Part shown: positions 7,749 through 16,083 of the stretch, one piece after another
Position numbering within the stretch: the first letter of the stretch is position 1
How the letters are laid out: each line of letters opens with the position of its first letter
Assembly: GCF_002954775.1 (NCBI RefSeq)
Contig: NZ_PJME01000019.1
Coordinates: 97,710 to 161,709, forward strand
Direction of reading: 5' to 3'
Length of the DNA stretch: 64,000 bases
Source: Streptomyces geranii
Lineage (GTDB): Bacteria; Actinomycetota; Actinomycetes; Streptomycetales; Streptomycetaceae
The notes under the pieces: generated by a model
The model's database searches: none
What the model was told of the DNA's origin: nothing
The model's input: only the letters and a program-made list of their open reading frames with translations
Position numbers and translations under genes: made by a program

Positions 7749-9461
7749 ATGAGCAACACCGACACCAGCACCGGCAGGACGAGCGACGAGCAGGAACTCG
7801 GCGCCGCCGCCTCCCAGCTCTCCACCGCCCCCCAGGAGGACGCGCCGAACCTGCCCCCCGCCCTCGGTGTCATCGGCTGGGCCCGCTGGTTCTGGCGGCA
7901 GCTCACCTCGATGCGGGTCGCGCTGCTGCTGCTCTTCCTGCTGTCGCTCGGGGCGATCCCCGGCTCGCTGATCCCGCAGTCGGGGACCGACGAGACCAAG
8001 GTCGCCGACTTCATGAAGCGGCACGACGTCCTCGGCCCGCTCTACGACAAGCTCGGGCTGTTCCACGTGTACAGCTCGGTGTGGTTCTCGTCGATCTACA
8101 TCCTGCTCTTCATCTCCCTCATCGGCTGCATCGTGCCCCGCACCTGGCAGTTCGTCGGCCAGCTGCGCGGCCGTCCGCCGGGCGCCCCCCGCCGGCTGAC
8201 CCGGCTGCCCGCCTACACGACGTGGCGTACGGAGACCGAGCCCGAGCAGGTGCGCGAGGCAGCCCTCGTACTGCTGAGGAAGCGGCGTTTCCGGGCACAT
8301 GTCACTGGGGACGCGGTCGCCGCCGAGAAGGGCTATCTGCGGGAGGTCGGCAACCTCGCCTTCCACATCGCGCTGATCGTGATGCTGACCTCCTTCGCCT
8401 GGGGCCAGCTGTACAAGTCCGAGGGCAACAAGCTGATCCTCGAAGGTGACGGCTTCTCCAACACCCTCACCCAGTACGACGACTTCAAGTCGGGCACCCT
8501 CTTCGACACCGACGATCTCGACCCTTTCTCCTTCAACCTGAAGGACTTCAAGGGCACGTACGAGACGACCGGCCCCAACCGCGGTACCCCGCGCACCTAC
8601 GAGGCCGACGTCAGCTACAGCGTCGGCGCGTACGGCAAGGACAAGAAGCGGACCATCAAGGTCAACGAGCCGCTGGTCATCGGCGACTCGAAGGTCTACC
8701 TCACCGCCCATGGTTACGCGCCTGTCATCACCGTCCGCGACGGCAAGGGCAAGGTCGTCTACAGCCAGCCCGTCGCCCTGCTGCCGCTCGACTCCAACGT
8801 CACCTCCTCCGGTGCCATCAAGGTCATGGACGGCTACCGCGACGCCAAGGGCGTCGCCGAACAGCTCGGTTTCCAGGCCTTCTTCCTGCCGACCTACGTG
8901 CCCGGCAACGAACTCGCCTCGCAGTTCCCGGCGTTGGACAACCCGGTGCTCAACCTCATCGGCTACCACGGCGACCTGGGCGTCAACGCGGGCATCCCGC
9001 AGAGCGTGTACCAGCTCGACAAGAGCCACATGAAGGTCTTCAAGGACGCCAAGGGCGCGGAGGTACGGGAGAACCTGAAGCCCGGCGAGACGATGACCCT
9101 GCCGAACGGCGCCGGCTCGGTCACCTACGAGGGCACCCAGGAGTGGGCCAACTTCCAGGTCACCCGCCAGCCCGCCGCAGGCTGGGCGCTCGGCGGCGCG
9201 ATCGTCGCCATCTTCGGCCTCGCCGGTTCCCTCTTCATCCAGCGCCGCCGGGTGTGGGTGCGGGCGGTGCGCGGCTCCGACGGCATCACCGTCGTCGAGC
9301 TGGGCGGCCTCGGCCGCAGCGAGTCCGCCAAGGTGCCCGAGGAACTCGGCGACCTCGCCGGAATCCTGTACGACCAGGCGCCCGGCGCCCCCGAGACCCC
9401 TGTTTCCGACACCCCCGACCCCACTGCCGTACCTGCCGAATCCGAAGGGGCTGAGAAGTAA
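7749..9461 (+). CDS. resB: Cytochrome c biogenesis protein ResB
   Basis: 570-residue ResB (Ccs1) subunit of the System II haem delivery/ligation complex. N-terminal transmembrane segments begin around MRVALLLLFLLSLGAIPG and a second around SIYILLFISLIGCIVPRTW; a third follows at VGNLAFHIALIVML. A large extracytoplasmic domain occupies the middle, and a final segment (LGGAIVAIFGLAGSLFI) precedes a C-terminal cytoplasmic tail rich in Pro/Glu. The stop codon is directly followed by the ATG of ccsB with no spacing. The length is typical of actinobacteria. Confidence 0.95.
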   Translation: MSNTDTSTGRTSDEQELGAAASQLSTAPQEDAPNLPPALGVIGWARWFWRQLTSMRVALLLLFLLSLGAIPGSLIPQSGTDETKVADFMKRHDVLGPLYDKLGLFHVYSSVWFSSIYILLFISLIGCIVPRTWQFVGQLRGRPPGAPRRLTRLPAYTTWRTETEPEQVREAALVLLRKRRFRAHVTGDAVAAEKGYLREVGNLAFHIALIVMLTSFAWGQLYKSEGNKLILEGDGFSNTLTQYDDFKSGTLFDTDDLDPFSFNLKDFKGTYETTGPNRGTPRTYEADVSYSVGAYGKDKKRTIKVNEPLVIGDSKVYLTAHGYAPVITVRDGKGKVVYSQPVALLPLDSNVTSSGAIKVMDGYRDAKGVAEQLGFQAFFLPTYVPGNELASQFPALDNPVLNLIGYHGDLGVNAGIPQSVYQLDKSHMKVFKDAKGAEVRENLKPGETMTLPNGAGSVTYEGTQEWANFQVTRQPAAGWALGGAIVAIFGLAGSLFIQRRRVWVRAVRGSDGITVVELGGLGRSESAKVPEELGDLAGILYDQAPGAPETPVSDTPDPTAVPAESEGAEK

Positions 9462-10547
9462 ATGCAATCTCTCGCCGCCGCGACCAACGAGAACCTCGCG
9501 AACCTCAGCAACACGCTGATCTACTCCGCGATGGCCGTCTACACCCTGGCCTTCTTCACCTACATCGCCGAGTGGACCTTCGGCAGCCGCAGCAAGATCA
9601 GCCGTACGGCCGCCGCGCTCACCGCGAAGCCCGCCGCCGGGGCGAAGGCGCCGGAGGTGACCGTCAAGAACGCCGGCGGGACCGCCGTACTGGAGCGGCC
9701 GAAGGTCGTCGTCCGGGCCGCGGCCGGGGCCCGGGACGTGCCGGACGGGCCCGGCGCGCACGGGGGTGACGTGCAGGGCGACCTGTACGGGCGGATCGCC
9801 GTGTCGCTCACGGTGCTGGCGTTCCTGATCGAGTTCGCCGGGGTGCTGGCCCGCGCGCTGTCCGTGCAGCGGGCGCCGTGGGGCAACATGTACGAGTTCA
9901 ACCTGACCTTCTCCACCACGGCCGTCGGCGTCTACCTCGTCTTCCTCGCCCTGAAGAAGGACATCCGCTGGCTGGGCCTGCCCCTGGTGACGTCGGTCCT
10001 CCTGGACCTCGGTCTCGCGGTCACCGTCCTGTACACCGCGAGCGACCAGCTCGTGCCGGCCCTCCACTCGTACTGGCTGTACATCCACGTCTCCACGGCG
10101 ATCCTGTGCGGCGCCGTCTTCTACGTGGGCGCGGTCGCCACGATCCTGTACCTCTTCAAGGACTCGTACGAGAACAAGCTCGCGTCCGGCGGCAAGCCCG
10201 GCACCTTCGCCACCTCCGTCATGGAGCGCCTGCCCGCCTCGGCCTCGCTCGACAAGTTCTCGTACCGGATCAACGCGGCCGTCTTCCCGCTGTGGACGTT
10301 CACGATCATCGCGGGCGCGATCTGGGCGGGCGACGCCTGGGGCCGCTACTGGGGCTGGGACCCGAAGGAGACCTGGGCGTTCATCACCTGGGTCGCCTAC
10401 GCCACCTACCTGCACGCCCGCGCCACGGCCGGCTGGAAGGGCCGCAAGGCCGCCTACATCGCGCTGATCGCGTTCGCGTGCTTCCTCTTCAACTACTACG
10501 GCGTCAACATCTTCGTCAGCGGCAAGCACTCGTACGCCGGAGTCTGA
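9462..10547 (+). CDS. ccsB: Cytochrome c biogenesis protein CcsB (CcsA/ResC)
   Basis: 361-residue haem-handling subunit of System II cytochrome c synthase, partner of ResB. It has about eight transmembrane segments and the tryptophan-rich WWD motif WGRYWGWDPKETWAF (about residues 293-307), flanked by histidines (LHSYWLYIHVSTAI before, YLHARATAGW after) that bind haem in this family. An Ala-rich cytoplasmic insert (about residues 45-100) follows the first segment. The gene abuts resB directly and is followed by a strong terminator, so it is the last gene of the operon. Confidence 0.95.
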   Translation: MQSLAAATNENLANLSNTLIYSAMAVYTLAFFTYIAEWTFGSRSKISRTAAALTAKPAAGAKAPEVTVKNAGGTAVLERPKVVVRAAAGARDVPDGPGAHGGDVQGDLYGRIAVSLTVLAFLIEFAGVLARALSVQRAPWGNMYEFNLTFSTTAVGVYLVFLALKKDIRWLGLPLVTSVLLDLGLAVTVLYTASDQLVPALHSYWLYIHVSTAILCGAVFYVGAVATILYLFKDSYENKLASGGKPGTFATSVMERLPASASLDKFSYRINAAVFPLWTFTIIAGAIWAGDAWGRYWGWDPKETWAFITWVAYATYLHARATAGWKGRKAAYIALIAFACFLFNYYGVNIFVSGKHSYAGV

Positions 10548-10569
10548 GCCGTAACGCAACTCCCTTGTC

Positions 10570-10615
10570 CCGAAGGCCGGTTCCCGTGACCCACGTCACG
10601 GGAACCGGCCTTCGG
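10570..10615. terminator. Perfect 21-bp stem-loop terminator after ccsB
   Basis: Bases 10570-10590 (CCGAAGGCC...GTGAC) are the exact reverse complement of 10595-10615, with a CCAC loop. There is no U-tract, as is usual for Streptomyces. It ends the cytochrome c operon and makes the alternative GTG at 10587 of the next gene unlikely, because that codon lies inside the stem. Confidence 0.85.
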
Positions 10616-10636
10616 CGTACGGACAGGCAAGAGGGC

Positions 10637-11251
10637 GTGGACACGAATCTGCGGACACGGATCCGCGCGGGGGACCACGACGCCTTCGGCGAACTCTTCG
10701 ACGCGTACGCGCGCTCCGTCTACAACCATGCCTTCCGGCTGACGGGGAACTGGTCGGCGGCCGAGGACATCGTCTCGCTGACCTTCCTCGACGCGTGGCG
10801 GCTGCGCGCCAAGGTCGACGAGGAGGGCGGCTCGCTGCGGCCCTGGCTGCTCGGCGTCGCCACCAACGTCACGCGCAACACCCGCCGCGCCGCCCGAAGA
10901 CACGCCGCCGCCGTCGCCCGGCTGCCCCGCGACGAGGTCGAGCGCGACTTCGCCGACGAGGTCGCAGGCCGCCTGGACGACCTCGGCCAACTCGCCCTCG
11001 TACAGGCCGCGTTGGCGCTGCTGCGGCGGCCCGAGCGGGAGGTGCTTGCGCTGTGCGTGTGGTCGGGGCTCGACTACCCGGCGGCGGCCGAGGCGCTGGG
11101 GGTGCCGGTGGGGACCGTACGGTCGCGGCTGTCGAGGGCGCGTACAAAGCTCGCGAAACATGTCAAAAACCTGGAACCGCCCACCGGACGCGGACAGATG
11201 AGAGGTGACCGCACCACCGCGGTCGGGCCCATGAGGGAGGCAAACCGATGA
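10637..11251 (+). CDS. ECF RNA polymerase sigma factor
   Basis: 204-residue sigma factor. Region 2 is DAFGELFDAYARSVYNHAFR through AAEDIVSLTFLDAWRLR, and region 4 is LAALDYPAAAEALGVP-type text followed by VGTVRSRLSRARTKL (recognition helix). The GTG at 10637 (VDTNLRTRIRAGD) is preferred: it has GAGGG just before it, although the spacing is tight. An in-frame GTG at 10587 lies in the terminator. The stop overlaps the following start (ATGA), so it is coupled to a CU044_5270-type membrane protein, which is likely its cognate partner. Target promoters are unknown. Confidence 0.9.
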   Translation: MDTNLRTRIRAGDHDAFGELFDAYARSVYNHAFRLTGNWSAAEDIVSLTFLDAWRLRAKVDEEGGSLRPWLLGVATNVTRNTRRAARRHAAAVARLPRDEVERDFADEVAGRLDDLGQLALVQAALALLRRPEREVLALCVWSGLDYPAAAEALGVPVGTVRSRLSRARTKLAKHVKNLEPPTGRGQMRGDRTTAVGPMREANR

Positions 11252-12192
11252 GCACGCCACCCGGATTCTCCGAACACTCCGGATTCTCCGAGCGAGACCT
11301 TCCGCCGGGCCGTCACCGACTCCTCAAGGAGCATCTGATGACCGAGATCCGGTACCAGGACGAGAAGCGCGCCTCCCGGCGCAAGATCTGGCTGCGGCCC
11401 GCGCTCACCGCCGGGGCGGTCGCCACCGTCGCCGCGCTCACCTTCGTCGCCCTGCCGAGCGGTGAGAGAGGTACGAGCGCGGCACCCGGCCGGTCCGCCG
11501 TGACCCTGCTGCAGAACATCGCGTTCGCCGCCGAGCGCACCCAGCCGCCCGGCGACGTCCGTGACGACCAGTTCGTCTACATCAAGAGCCGGGTCGCCTA
11601 CACGAGCTACGTCAACGGCGGTCCCGGGAAGCTGGAACCGGTCCACGACCGGGAGATCTGGCTGTCGGTGGACGGCATCAGGGACGGGCTCCTGGAGGAG
11701 GACAAGGAGCACCTCAGGCACCAGGTGCTGAAGTACTCGGGGGACCTGCTGGGGAAGCCCACGGCCCCCTCGGCCACCAGCTACCGCGAACTGTCCAAGC
11801 TGCCCACCGACCCCGACAAGATGCTCGCCTGGCTGTACGAGACCGTCGGCAAGCAGGTCGACAACGAGCAACCCGACAAGGACTACCGGGCCTTCGTCCT
11901 CTTCGGCGACCTGATCCGGGAGACCCTGATGCCGCCGAAGGTGGGCGGCGCGCTCTACCGGGCCGCCGCGAAGATCCCGGGCGTCGAGGTCGTCCCGGAC
12001 GTGCAGGACACGGCGGGCCGGACGGGGATCGCGGTCACCCGGACCGGCGCCGACGGTGCCGAGGAGCAGCTGATCTTCGACAAGGAGACGTACACGTTCC
12101 TCGGGGAGCGGTCGCTCGACGACGGCGAGCAGACCGGCAGCAGCTCGGTCATGGAGCGCGCGGTGGTCGACCGGGCCGGCGAACGCCCGTGA
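11248..12192 (+). CDS. CU044_5270-type membrane protein, probable sigma partner
   Basis: 314-residue protein with a short cytoplasmic N terminus (about 45 residues, Arg/Lys-rich before the membrane), one transmembrane segment (PALTAGAVATVAALTFVALP, about 50-69) and a large exported domain with FVYIKSRVAYTS and YRAAAKIPGVEVVPDVQD. The architecture matches the CU044_5270 family encoded next to actinobacterial ECF sigma factors. I infer a sensor or anti-sigma-like role; no zinc HxxxCxxC motif is seen, so it is not a classical ZAS anti-sigma. It is translationally coupled to the sigma gene. Its stop directly abuts the stop of the convergent gene, forming TGATCA. Confidence 0.75.
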   Translation: MSTPPGFSEHSGFSERDLPPGRHRLLKEHLMTEIRYQDEKRASRRKIWLRPALTAGAVATVAALTFVALPSGERGTSAAPGRSAVTLLQNIAFAAERTQPPGDVRDDQFVYIKSRVAYTSYVNGGPGKLEPVHDREIWLSVDGIRDGLLEEDKEHLRHQVLKYSGDLLGKPTAPSATSYRELSKLPTDPDKMLAWLYETVGKQVDNEQPDKDYRAFVLFGDLIRETLMPPKVGGALYRAAAKIPGVEVVPDVQDTAGRTGIAVTRTGADGAEEQLIFDKETYTFLGERSLDDGEQTGSSSVMERAVVDRAGERP

Positions 12193-13782
12193 TCACGACG
12201 GCGGCGGCAGGCAGCTCTTCTCCGGGGGCTTCCCGGTCGGCCAGGCGATCTTGACGAAGTCGGCGTGCCGGTCGTGGGTCAGTCTCACGATCGGCACGGC
12301 CTTGTTGTACGGGTTGCCGTTGTTGTCGAGGCAGATCCAGCCGCTCGCGCCGTTCACCCGGGCGGAGCCGCTGACGTTGGTCCACTGGTCACGCACGTCG
12401 GTGAGGGTCGGGGCACTCTCGCCGCCGGGCGTGGCCTCGCGGATGCCCGTGACGGTGAGCCGCATCGCGTCGTACGCCACGATGAGCTGGCCGTCCTCCA
12501 GGCCGATCTCGCCGATCGGCAGGGGCTTGTCGGTCTTGGCCGCGGTGTTCGCCTCGGCGGCGTCCAGCAGATCGTTCAGATCCTGGGCGTCCGCCGCCGA
12601 ACCCCCGGTGCTCGGGGGGTTCTCGAACCATGCGTCCGGGTGGGCGAGGGCGCTGTAGTGGAGCGAGATGGTGCCGTCCTTGAGGGCCTCGGGGTCGAGT
12701 TTCCTGTCGCCGGTGAGGTAGGACGCGTCGTCGCCGCTGAGGATGGTGAACCTGCGCTCCCGGCAGCCCCGGTCGCCGAGCGCGTTGATGAACTGGCGCA
12801 GCTGGGTGTGGCGGCCGGCGAACAGGACGGTGTCCACGTCCTGTGCGGTGTCGCACAGCCGGTCCCTGATCTGCCGGAAGTCGTTGGCGGTGGTGCCCTC
12901 CTCGGTGCGGTCGGCGGGCGAGGTGAAGGGCCAGGGCTGGTAGCGCGAGCCCGTCAGCAGCTTCTCGAAGGACTCCTGGAGCGTGAGGGTGTACGGGTCG
13001 CCCGGATCGTCGTACACCAGCACCGCCCTGTCGGCCTCCACCTTGGCGAAGGAGGCCAGGGCGCGGGCCTCGTCGGTGTTGGTGGGAGCGACCCGGGCCA
13101 GCCCCGGGAAGGGTTTCTCGTCCTGGGCGCTGCCCTGCTGGCCGTTGGCGAGGCTGTCGGCGGTGATGGAGGTGCCGACGACGGGGATGCCCCGGTGGGT
13201 CAGCTCCCTCACCGCCCGGGTGTTCTCCTCGGTGCTGAGCCCTATCCCGGTGACCGCGCGCAGCCGGTCCGAGGTGGTCGTCATCCCCTCCAGCTGGTCG
13301 ACCGTGTGCTCCCAATGGGCGCCGGTGCGGCCCGGGTTGGCGAGCACCAGCCGGATCGGCGGAGTCTCGCCGTTCGCGTCGTGGTTCATCTTCCACTGGG
13401 CGAGATAGGCGCCCTGGAGTTCGTGCAGGACATCCCTGAGGTTGTCCGCGTCGGTCGCGGTGAACGGCTCGAACAGGGCGACGGTGACGTAGTCGTCGCC
13501 GAGGGAGTCGTTCTCGCGGTCGATCGCCCTGATGGTGTCGGCGAGTTGGGGGCGCCCGAAGGAGTAGTCGGTGGCCGAGACGCCCACGCACTCCTCGCTG
13601 CCCTCCGGCCGCGTCACACCGGGCGCGCACGAACGGTCGTCGTACGTCCACTCCCTGACCCCGTAGGCCAGCCCGACCACCAGTCCGGTGACCAGCAGCA
13701 GCGCCAGGAACCGGCGCAGCGGGATCTCCCAGACCCCCTCGCGCAGCCGGGTCGCGAGCCTTCCCAGTCCCCTGCGGGCCAT
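12193..13782 (-). CDS. Membrane-anchored periplasmic-binding-protein type 1-like receptor
   Basis: 529-residue protein. A basic N terminus and one transmembrane helix (FLALLLVTGLVVGLAYGV, about 25-42) are followed by an exported domain resembling type 1 periplasmic binding proteins (LivK-like): LGDDYVTVALFEPF, VTGIGLSTEENTRAVREL, GIPVVGTSITAD, ADRAVLVYDDPGDPYT, AQDVDTVLFAGRHTQL and LIVAYDAMRLTVTGI. There is no lipobox and no permease nearby, so ligand sensing is more likely than uptake. The ATG at 13782 overlaps the stop of the upstream STAND-like ATPase gene (TGATG), which suggests the two proteins work together. Ligand unknown. Confidence 0.75.
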   Translation of the reverse strand: MARRGLGRLATRLREGVWEIPLRRFLALLLVTGLVVGLAYGVREWTYDDRSCAPGVTRPEGSEECVGVSATDYSFGRPQLADTIRAIDRENDSLGDDYVTVALFEPFTATDADNLRDVLHELQGAYLAQWKMNHDANGETPPIRLVLANPGRTGAHWEHTVDQLEGMTTTSDRLRAVTGIGLSTEENTRAVRELTHRGIPVVGTSITADSLANGQQGSAQDEKPFPGLARVAPTNTDEARALASFAKVEADRAVLVYDDPGDPYTLTLQESFEKLLTGSRYQPWPFTSPADRTEEGTTANDFRQIRDRLCDTAQDVDTVLFAGRHTQLRQFINALGDRGCRERRFTILSGDDASYLTGDRKLDPEALKDGTISLHYSALAHPDAWFENPPSTGGSAADAQDLNDLLDAAEANTAAKTDKPLPIGEIGLEDGQLIVAYDAMRLTVTGIREATPGGESAPTLTDVRDQWTNVSGSARVNGASGWICLDNNGNPYNKAVPIVRLTHDRHADFVKIAWPTGKPPEKSCLPPPS

Positions 13783-15938
13783 CACGCGCCTCCGTCGGTG
13801 CGGTCGTCGTCGGCGGCGTCCTCGTCGCCCGGGGTGCGCAGCGGGCGGCCGGCCAGCGCGGCCTCGGGCCACTCCTGCGAGGCCTGCCACAGCAGGGCGT
13901 TGCTGGCGCGCGGGTCGTTGGACAGCTGCTCCAGTTCGTAGCGCAGCCGCTCGCAGAGGCGTCGGTCGGGCAGCACGAGCGGGTCGGTCAACTGCCAGAC
14001 GGCGTGCAGCAGTCGGCGTATCCGCAGGTGCAGTACGGCGTCCACGCCGTCCGGCGGGAGCTGTTCGGCGTCGGTGCGGCCGAAGGCGATCCGGGCGCGG
14101 TGGTGGTCGCCGCCGACGAAGTCGTGGCCCTCGGTGTCGTGGGCGTGGAAGTAGGGCGCGGACGCGATGAAGAGGAGGGAGTCGAGCCAGATGGCGGTGT
14201 CGAGGGTGTGGAAGGTGTCGCGGAGGTGGGCGACGGCGGGTCCGGTGTCGCCGAGGGCGAGTTCGTGGTGGAGGCGGTAGCGGGCGGCCGACGGTTCGGG
14301 CCCGTCGTAGTGCCGGATGAGGGTCTCGTGGACGTCCCGCCACTTGCCGTGGTCGGCGTTGCGGTGGTGCAGCCGCAGCAGGAGCAGGGTGCGGACGAAG
14401 AGGTCGCCGACGAACTGGCCCGGTACGGCGGGCAGTCCCTCCGCCGTGAGCCGGGCCTCCAGGGCGCGGATGCTCGACGGGCCGAAGTCGTCCGGGAGTT
14501 GGGCGGCGGCGAGCGCGCAGGCCGACTCGTGGTCGTGGGCGGCGGCCAGCACGGTGAGTTCGCCGAGCCGGTCGGCGGGGACCAGCCGGTCGAGGAGTTC
14601 GCGGTAGACGGGCCGGCCGTCGCGGTCCTCGTGCAGCACGAGTTCGGCGGTGAGCAGGGCGCCGAAGGGCGCGGTGGGTGGCAGCCGGGGCAGGTTCTGC
14701 CGGGCGGACTCGGCGAGCAGGGCGATGCCCAGGGGGTTCCCGCAGGTCAACCGGTGGGTGGCGGGCGGGAGTTCGGGCGGGACGGCGACCGTCGTACCCG
14801 TACAGACCGCGTCGACGATGTGCAGGGTGTCGTCGGAGGAGAGCGGCGGCAGCGACACCAGCAGGGCGCGGGAGGCGGCCGTGTCGGCGGCGGTCCAGCG
14901 GGTGCGCTGGGCGGTCTCGCGCAGGTCCCGGCGGACGGCGTTGCGCAGCGCGGACCGGCCGCTGCTGCCGCCGCTGCCGCGCACGGCGGCGATGAAGGCG
15001 ACCTGGTCGTGGATGCCCTCGGAGCGGTCGCGCAGCACCTGCTCGATGAGTTCACGGCCCGGCGACCCCTGGGCGTTGTCGACCAGCACGAGCGGACGCC
15101 CGAGGCGCTGCAGGTGCGCGCGCACTCCGGCGTAGGCGTCGGTGAGGTCGGCGAGCAGGGCGCGGACGAGATAGCGCTCCGCGTGCTCGCGGGAGGTGCC
15201 GCCGGCCCTGAAGTGGTCGGAGAGCAGCCGGAGTCCGAGTTCGGCGCGGTCACCGGCGTTCGGATAGGTGCGGTACCAGGTGGAGGCCCGGCGCTGGCGC
15301 GAACCCGAGGAACGGTCCGTCATGGCCTCCAGCGTCGCCTCGATGACCGCCGTCACCAGCGGGTCGTCGCTGACGGCCGCCGCGACCGCCTTCGCCGCCA
15401 CCCGGCCCGCCCAGCGGGCGGCGAAGCCGGTGAACCAGGAGCCGCTCTCGCCCAGCAGCAGCATCCGCTGGACCTCCCACCGGATGCGCTCGGTGTCGGC
15501 GTTGCCCCAGCCCCCGGCGGCCACCGCGATCAGCCCCGACATCAGCCGGGGGAAGGCGATCCGCCGGGCGCCCGTGACGGGCTCGGCGAGCTGCTCGGCG
15601 ATCACCAGGAGGGCCTGCGCGAGCGGCGACCAGGCCTGCGCCGGACGCGACTCGAACGACCCGGTGAACTGCGGGTCCTCGCAGTCGATCAGCGCGATCG
15701 GGGTGTGCCCCTGGTAGGCGGCGCGTAACTCGCCGAGAACCGCGCTCTTGCCGAGGCCGCGCCCGGCGGTGAGGACGACGAACGGCGGCTCACGGGGGTG
15801 TTCGAGCGGGGCGGCGATGTGATGGTGGGGCCGAAGACCGATGAGCCGGGGTGCGAGCCCCGGCGGTTCGGTGTCGAAGAGCGCCCCGCGTCCGTGCAGC
15901 CGTCTGAGCACCGCATCCCTCCCCCTGGGGCTGCCCAT
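13782..15938 (-). CDS. STAND-like P-loop ATPase
   Basis: 718-residue cytoplasmic ATPase. Walker A is AGRGLGKS (residues 58-65), a second strand is IALIDCEDPQF, and the Walker B-like strand is RPLVLVDNAQ (281-290), followed by a sensor-type FIAAVRGSGG. After the NTPase core comes a helical region with winged-helix-like text and then degenerate helical repeats (residues 480-690). This layout resembles STAND signalling ATPases, although I cannot see a named effector domain. It is the first gene of a two-gene operon with the receptor-like protein. Tandem 15-bp repeats lie 12 bases upstream of the start. Function unknown; a membrane-receptor-linked signalling switch is my inference. Confidence 0.7.
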   Translation of the reverse strand: MGSPRGRDAVLRRLHGRGALFDTEPPGLAPRLIGLRPHHHIAAPLEHPREPPFVVLTAGRGLGKSAVLGELRAAYQGHTPIALIDCEDPQFTGSFESRPAQAWSPLAQALLVIAEQLAEPVTGARRIAFPRLMSGLIAVAAGGWGNADTERIRWEVQRMLLLGESGSWFTGFAARWAGRVAAKAVAAAVSDDPLVTAVIEATLEAMTDRSSGSRQRRASTWYRTYPNAGDRAELGLRLLSDHFRAGGTSREHAERYLVRALLADLTDAYAGVRAHLQRLGRPLVLVDNAQGSPGRELIEQVLRDRSEGIHDQVAFIAAVRGSGGSSGRSALRNAVRRDLRETAQRTRWTAADTAASRALLVSLPPLSSDDTLHIVDAVCTGTTVAVPPELPPATHRLTCGNPLGIALLAESARQNLPRLPPTAPFGALLTAELVLHEDRDGRPVYRELLDRLVPADRLGELTVLAAAHDHESACALAAAQLPDDFGPSSIRALEARLTAEGLPAVPGQFVGDLFVRTLLLLRLHHRNADHGKWRDVHETLIRHYDGPEPSAARYRLHHELALGDTGPAVAHLRDTFHTLDTAIWLDSLLFIASAPYFHAHDTEGHDFVGGDHHRARIAFGRTDAEQLPPDGVDAVLHLRIRRLLHAVWQLTDPLVLPDRRLCERLRYELEQLSNDPRASNALLWQASQEWPEAALAGRPLRTPGDEDAADDDRTDGGA

Positions 15939-15950
15939 ACTGCTGTTCAG

Positions 15951-15982
15951 TGTGCTGTTTGTCGCGGTGTGCTGTTTGTCGC
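15951..15982. repeat. Tandem 15-bp direct repeat at the ATPase promoter
   Basis: TGTGCTGTTTGTCGC occurs at 15951-15965 and again at 15968-15982 (17-bp period). A third TGCTGTT lies at 15941-15947. The array sits directly upstream of the ATPase start at 15938. Two same-face sites could be an operator for a regulator of the receptor/ATPase operon. Confidence 0.65.
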
Positions 15983-16083
15983 AGTAACCCCAGTGTAAGA
16001 AGAGGGAGTTGCATCGGACCAGATGGCGGGATGTCCGTTGAGTTACGAAATTATCGGCCCGATGCCAAGCCCTGTACGGCGGT

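Noticed and set aside
6921..10559. 1212-codon open frame on the minus strand across ccdA-resB-ccsB
   Set aside because: It is an antisense shadow of well-supported cytochrome c genes; high GC makes stop codons rare in that frame, and its text is Gly/Asp/Val/Arg-rich without motifs.
10587..10636. Longer ECF sigma factor starting at GTG 10587
   Set aside because: That codon is inside the perfect terminator stem 10570-10615, so it is unlikely to be translated from the sigma transcript.
12193..13782. ABC amino-acid uptake system
   Set aside because: The binding-protein-like gene is membrane anchored, and its partner is a STAND-like ATPase with no permease or classical ABC signature.
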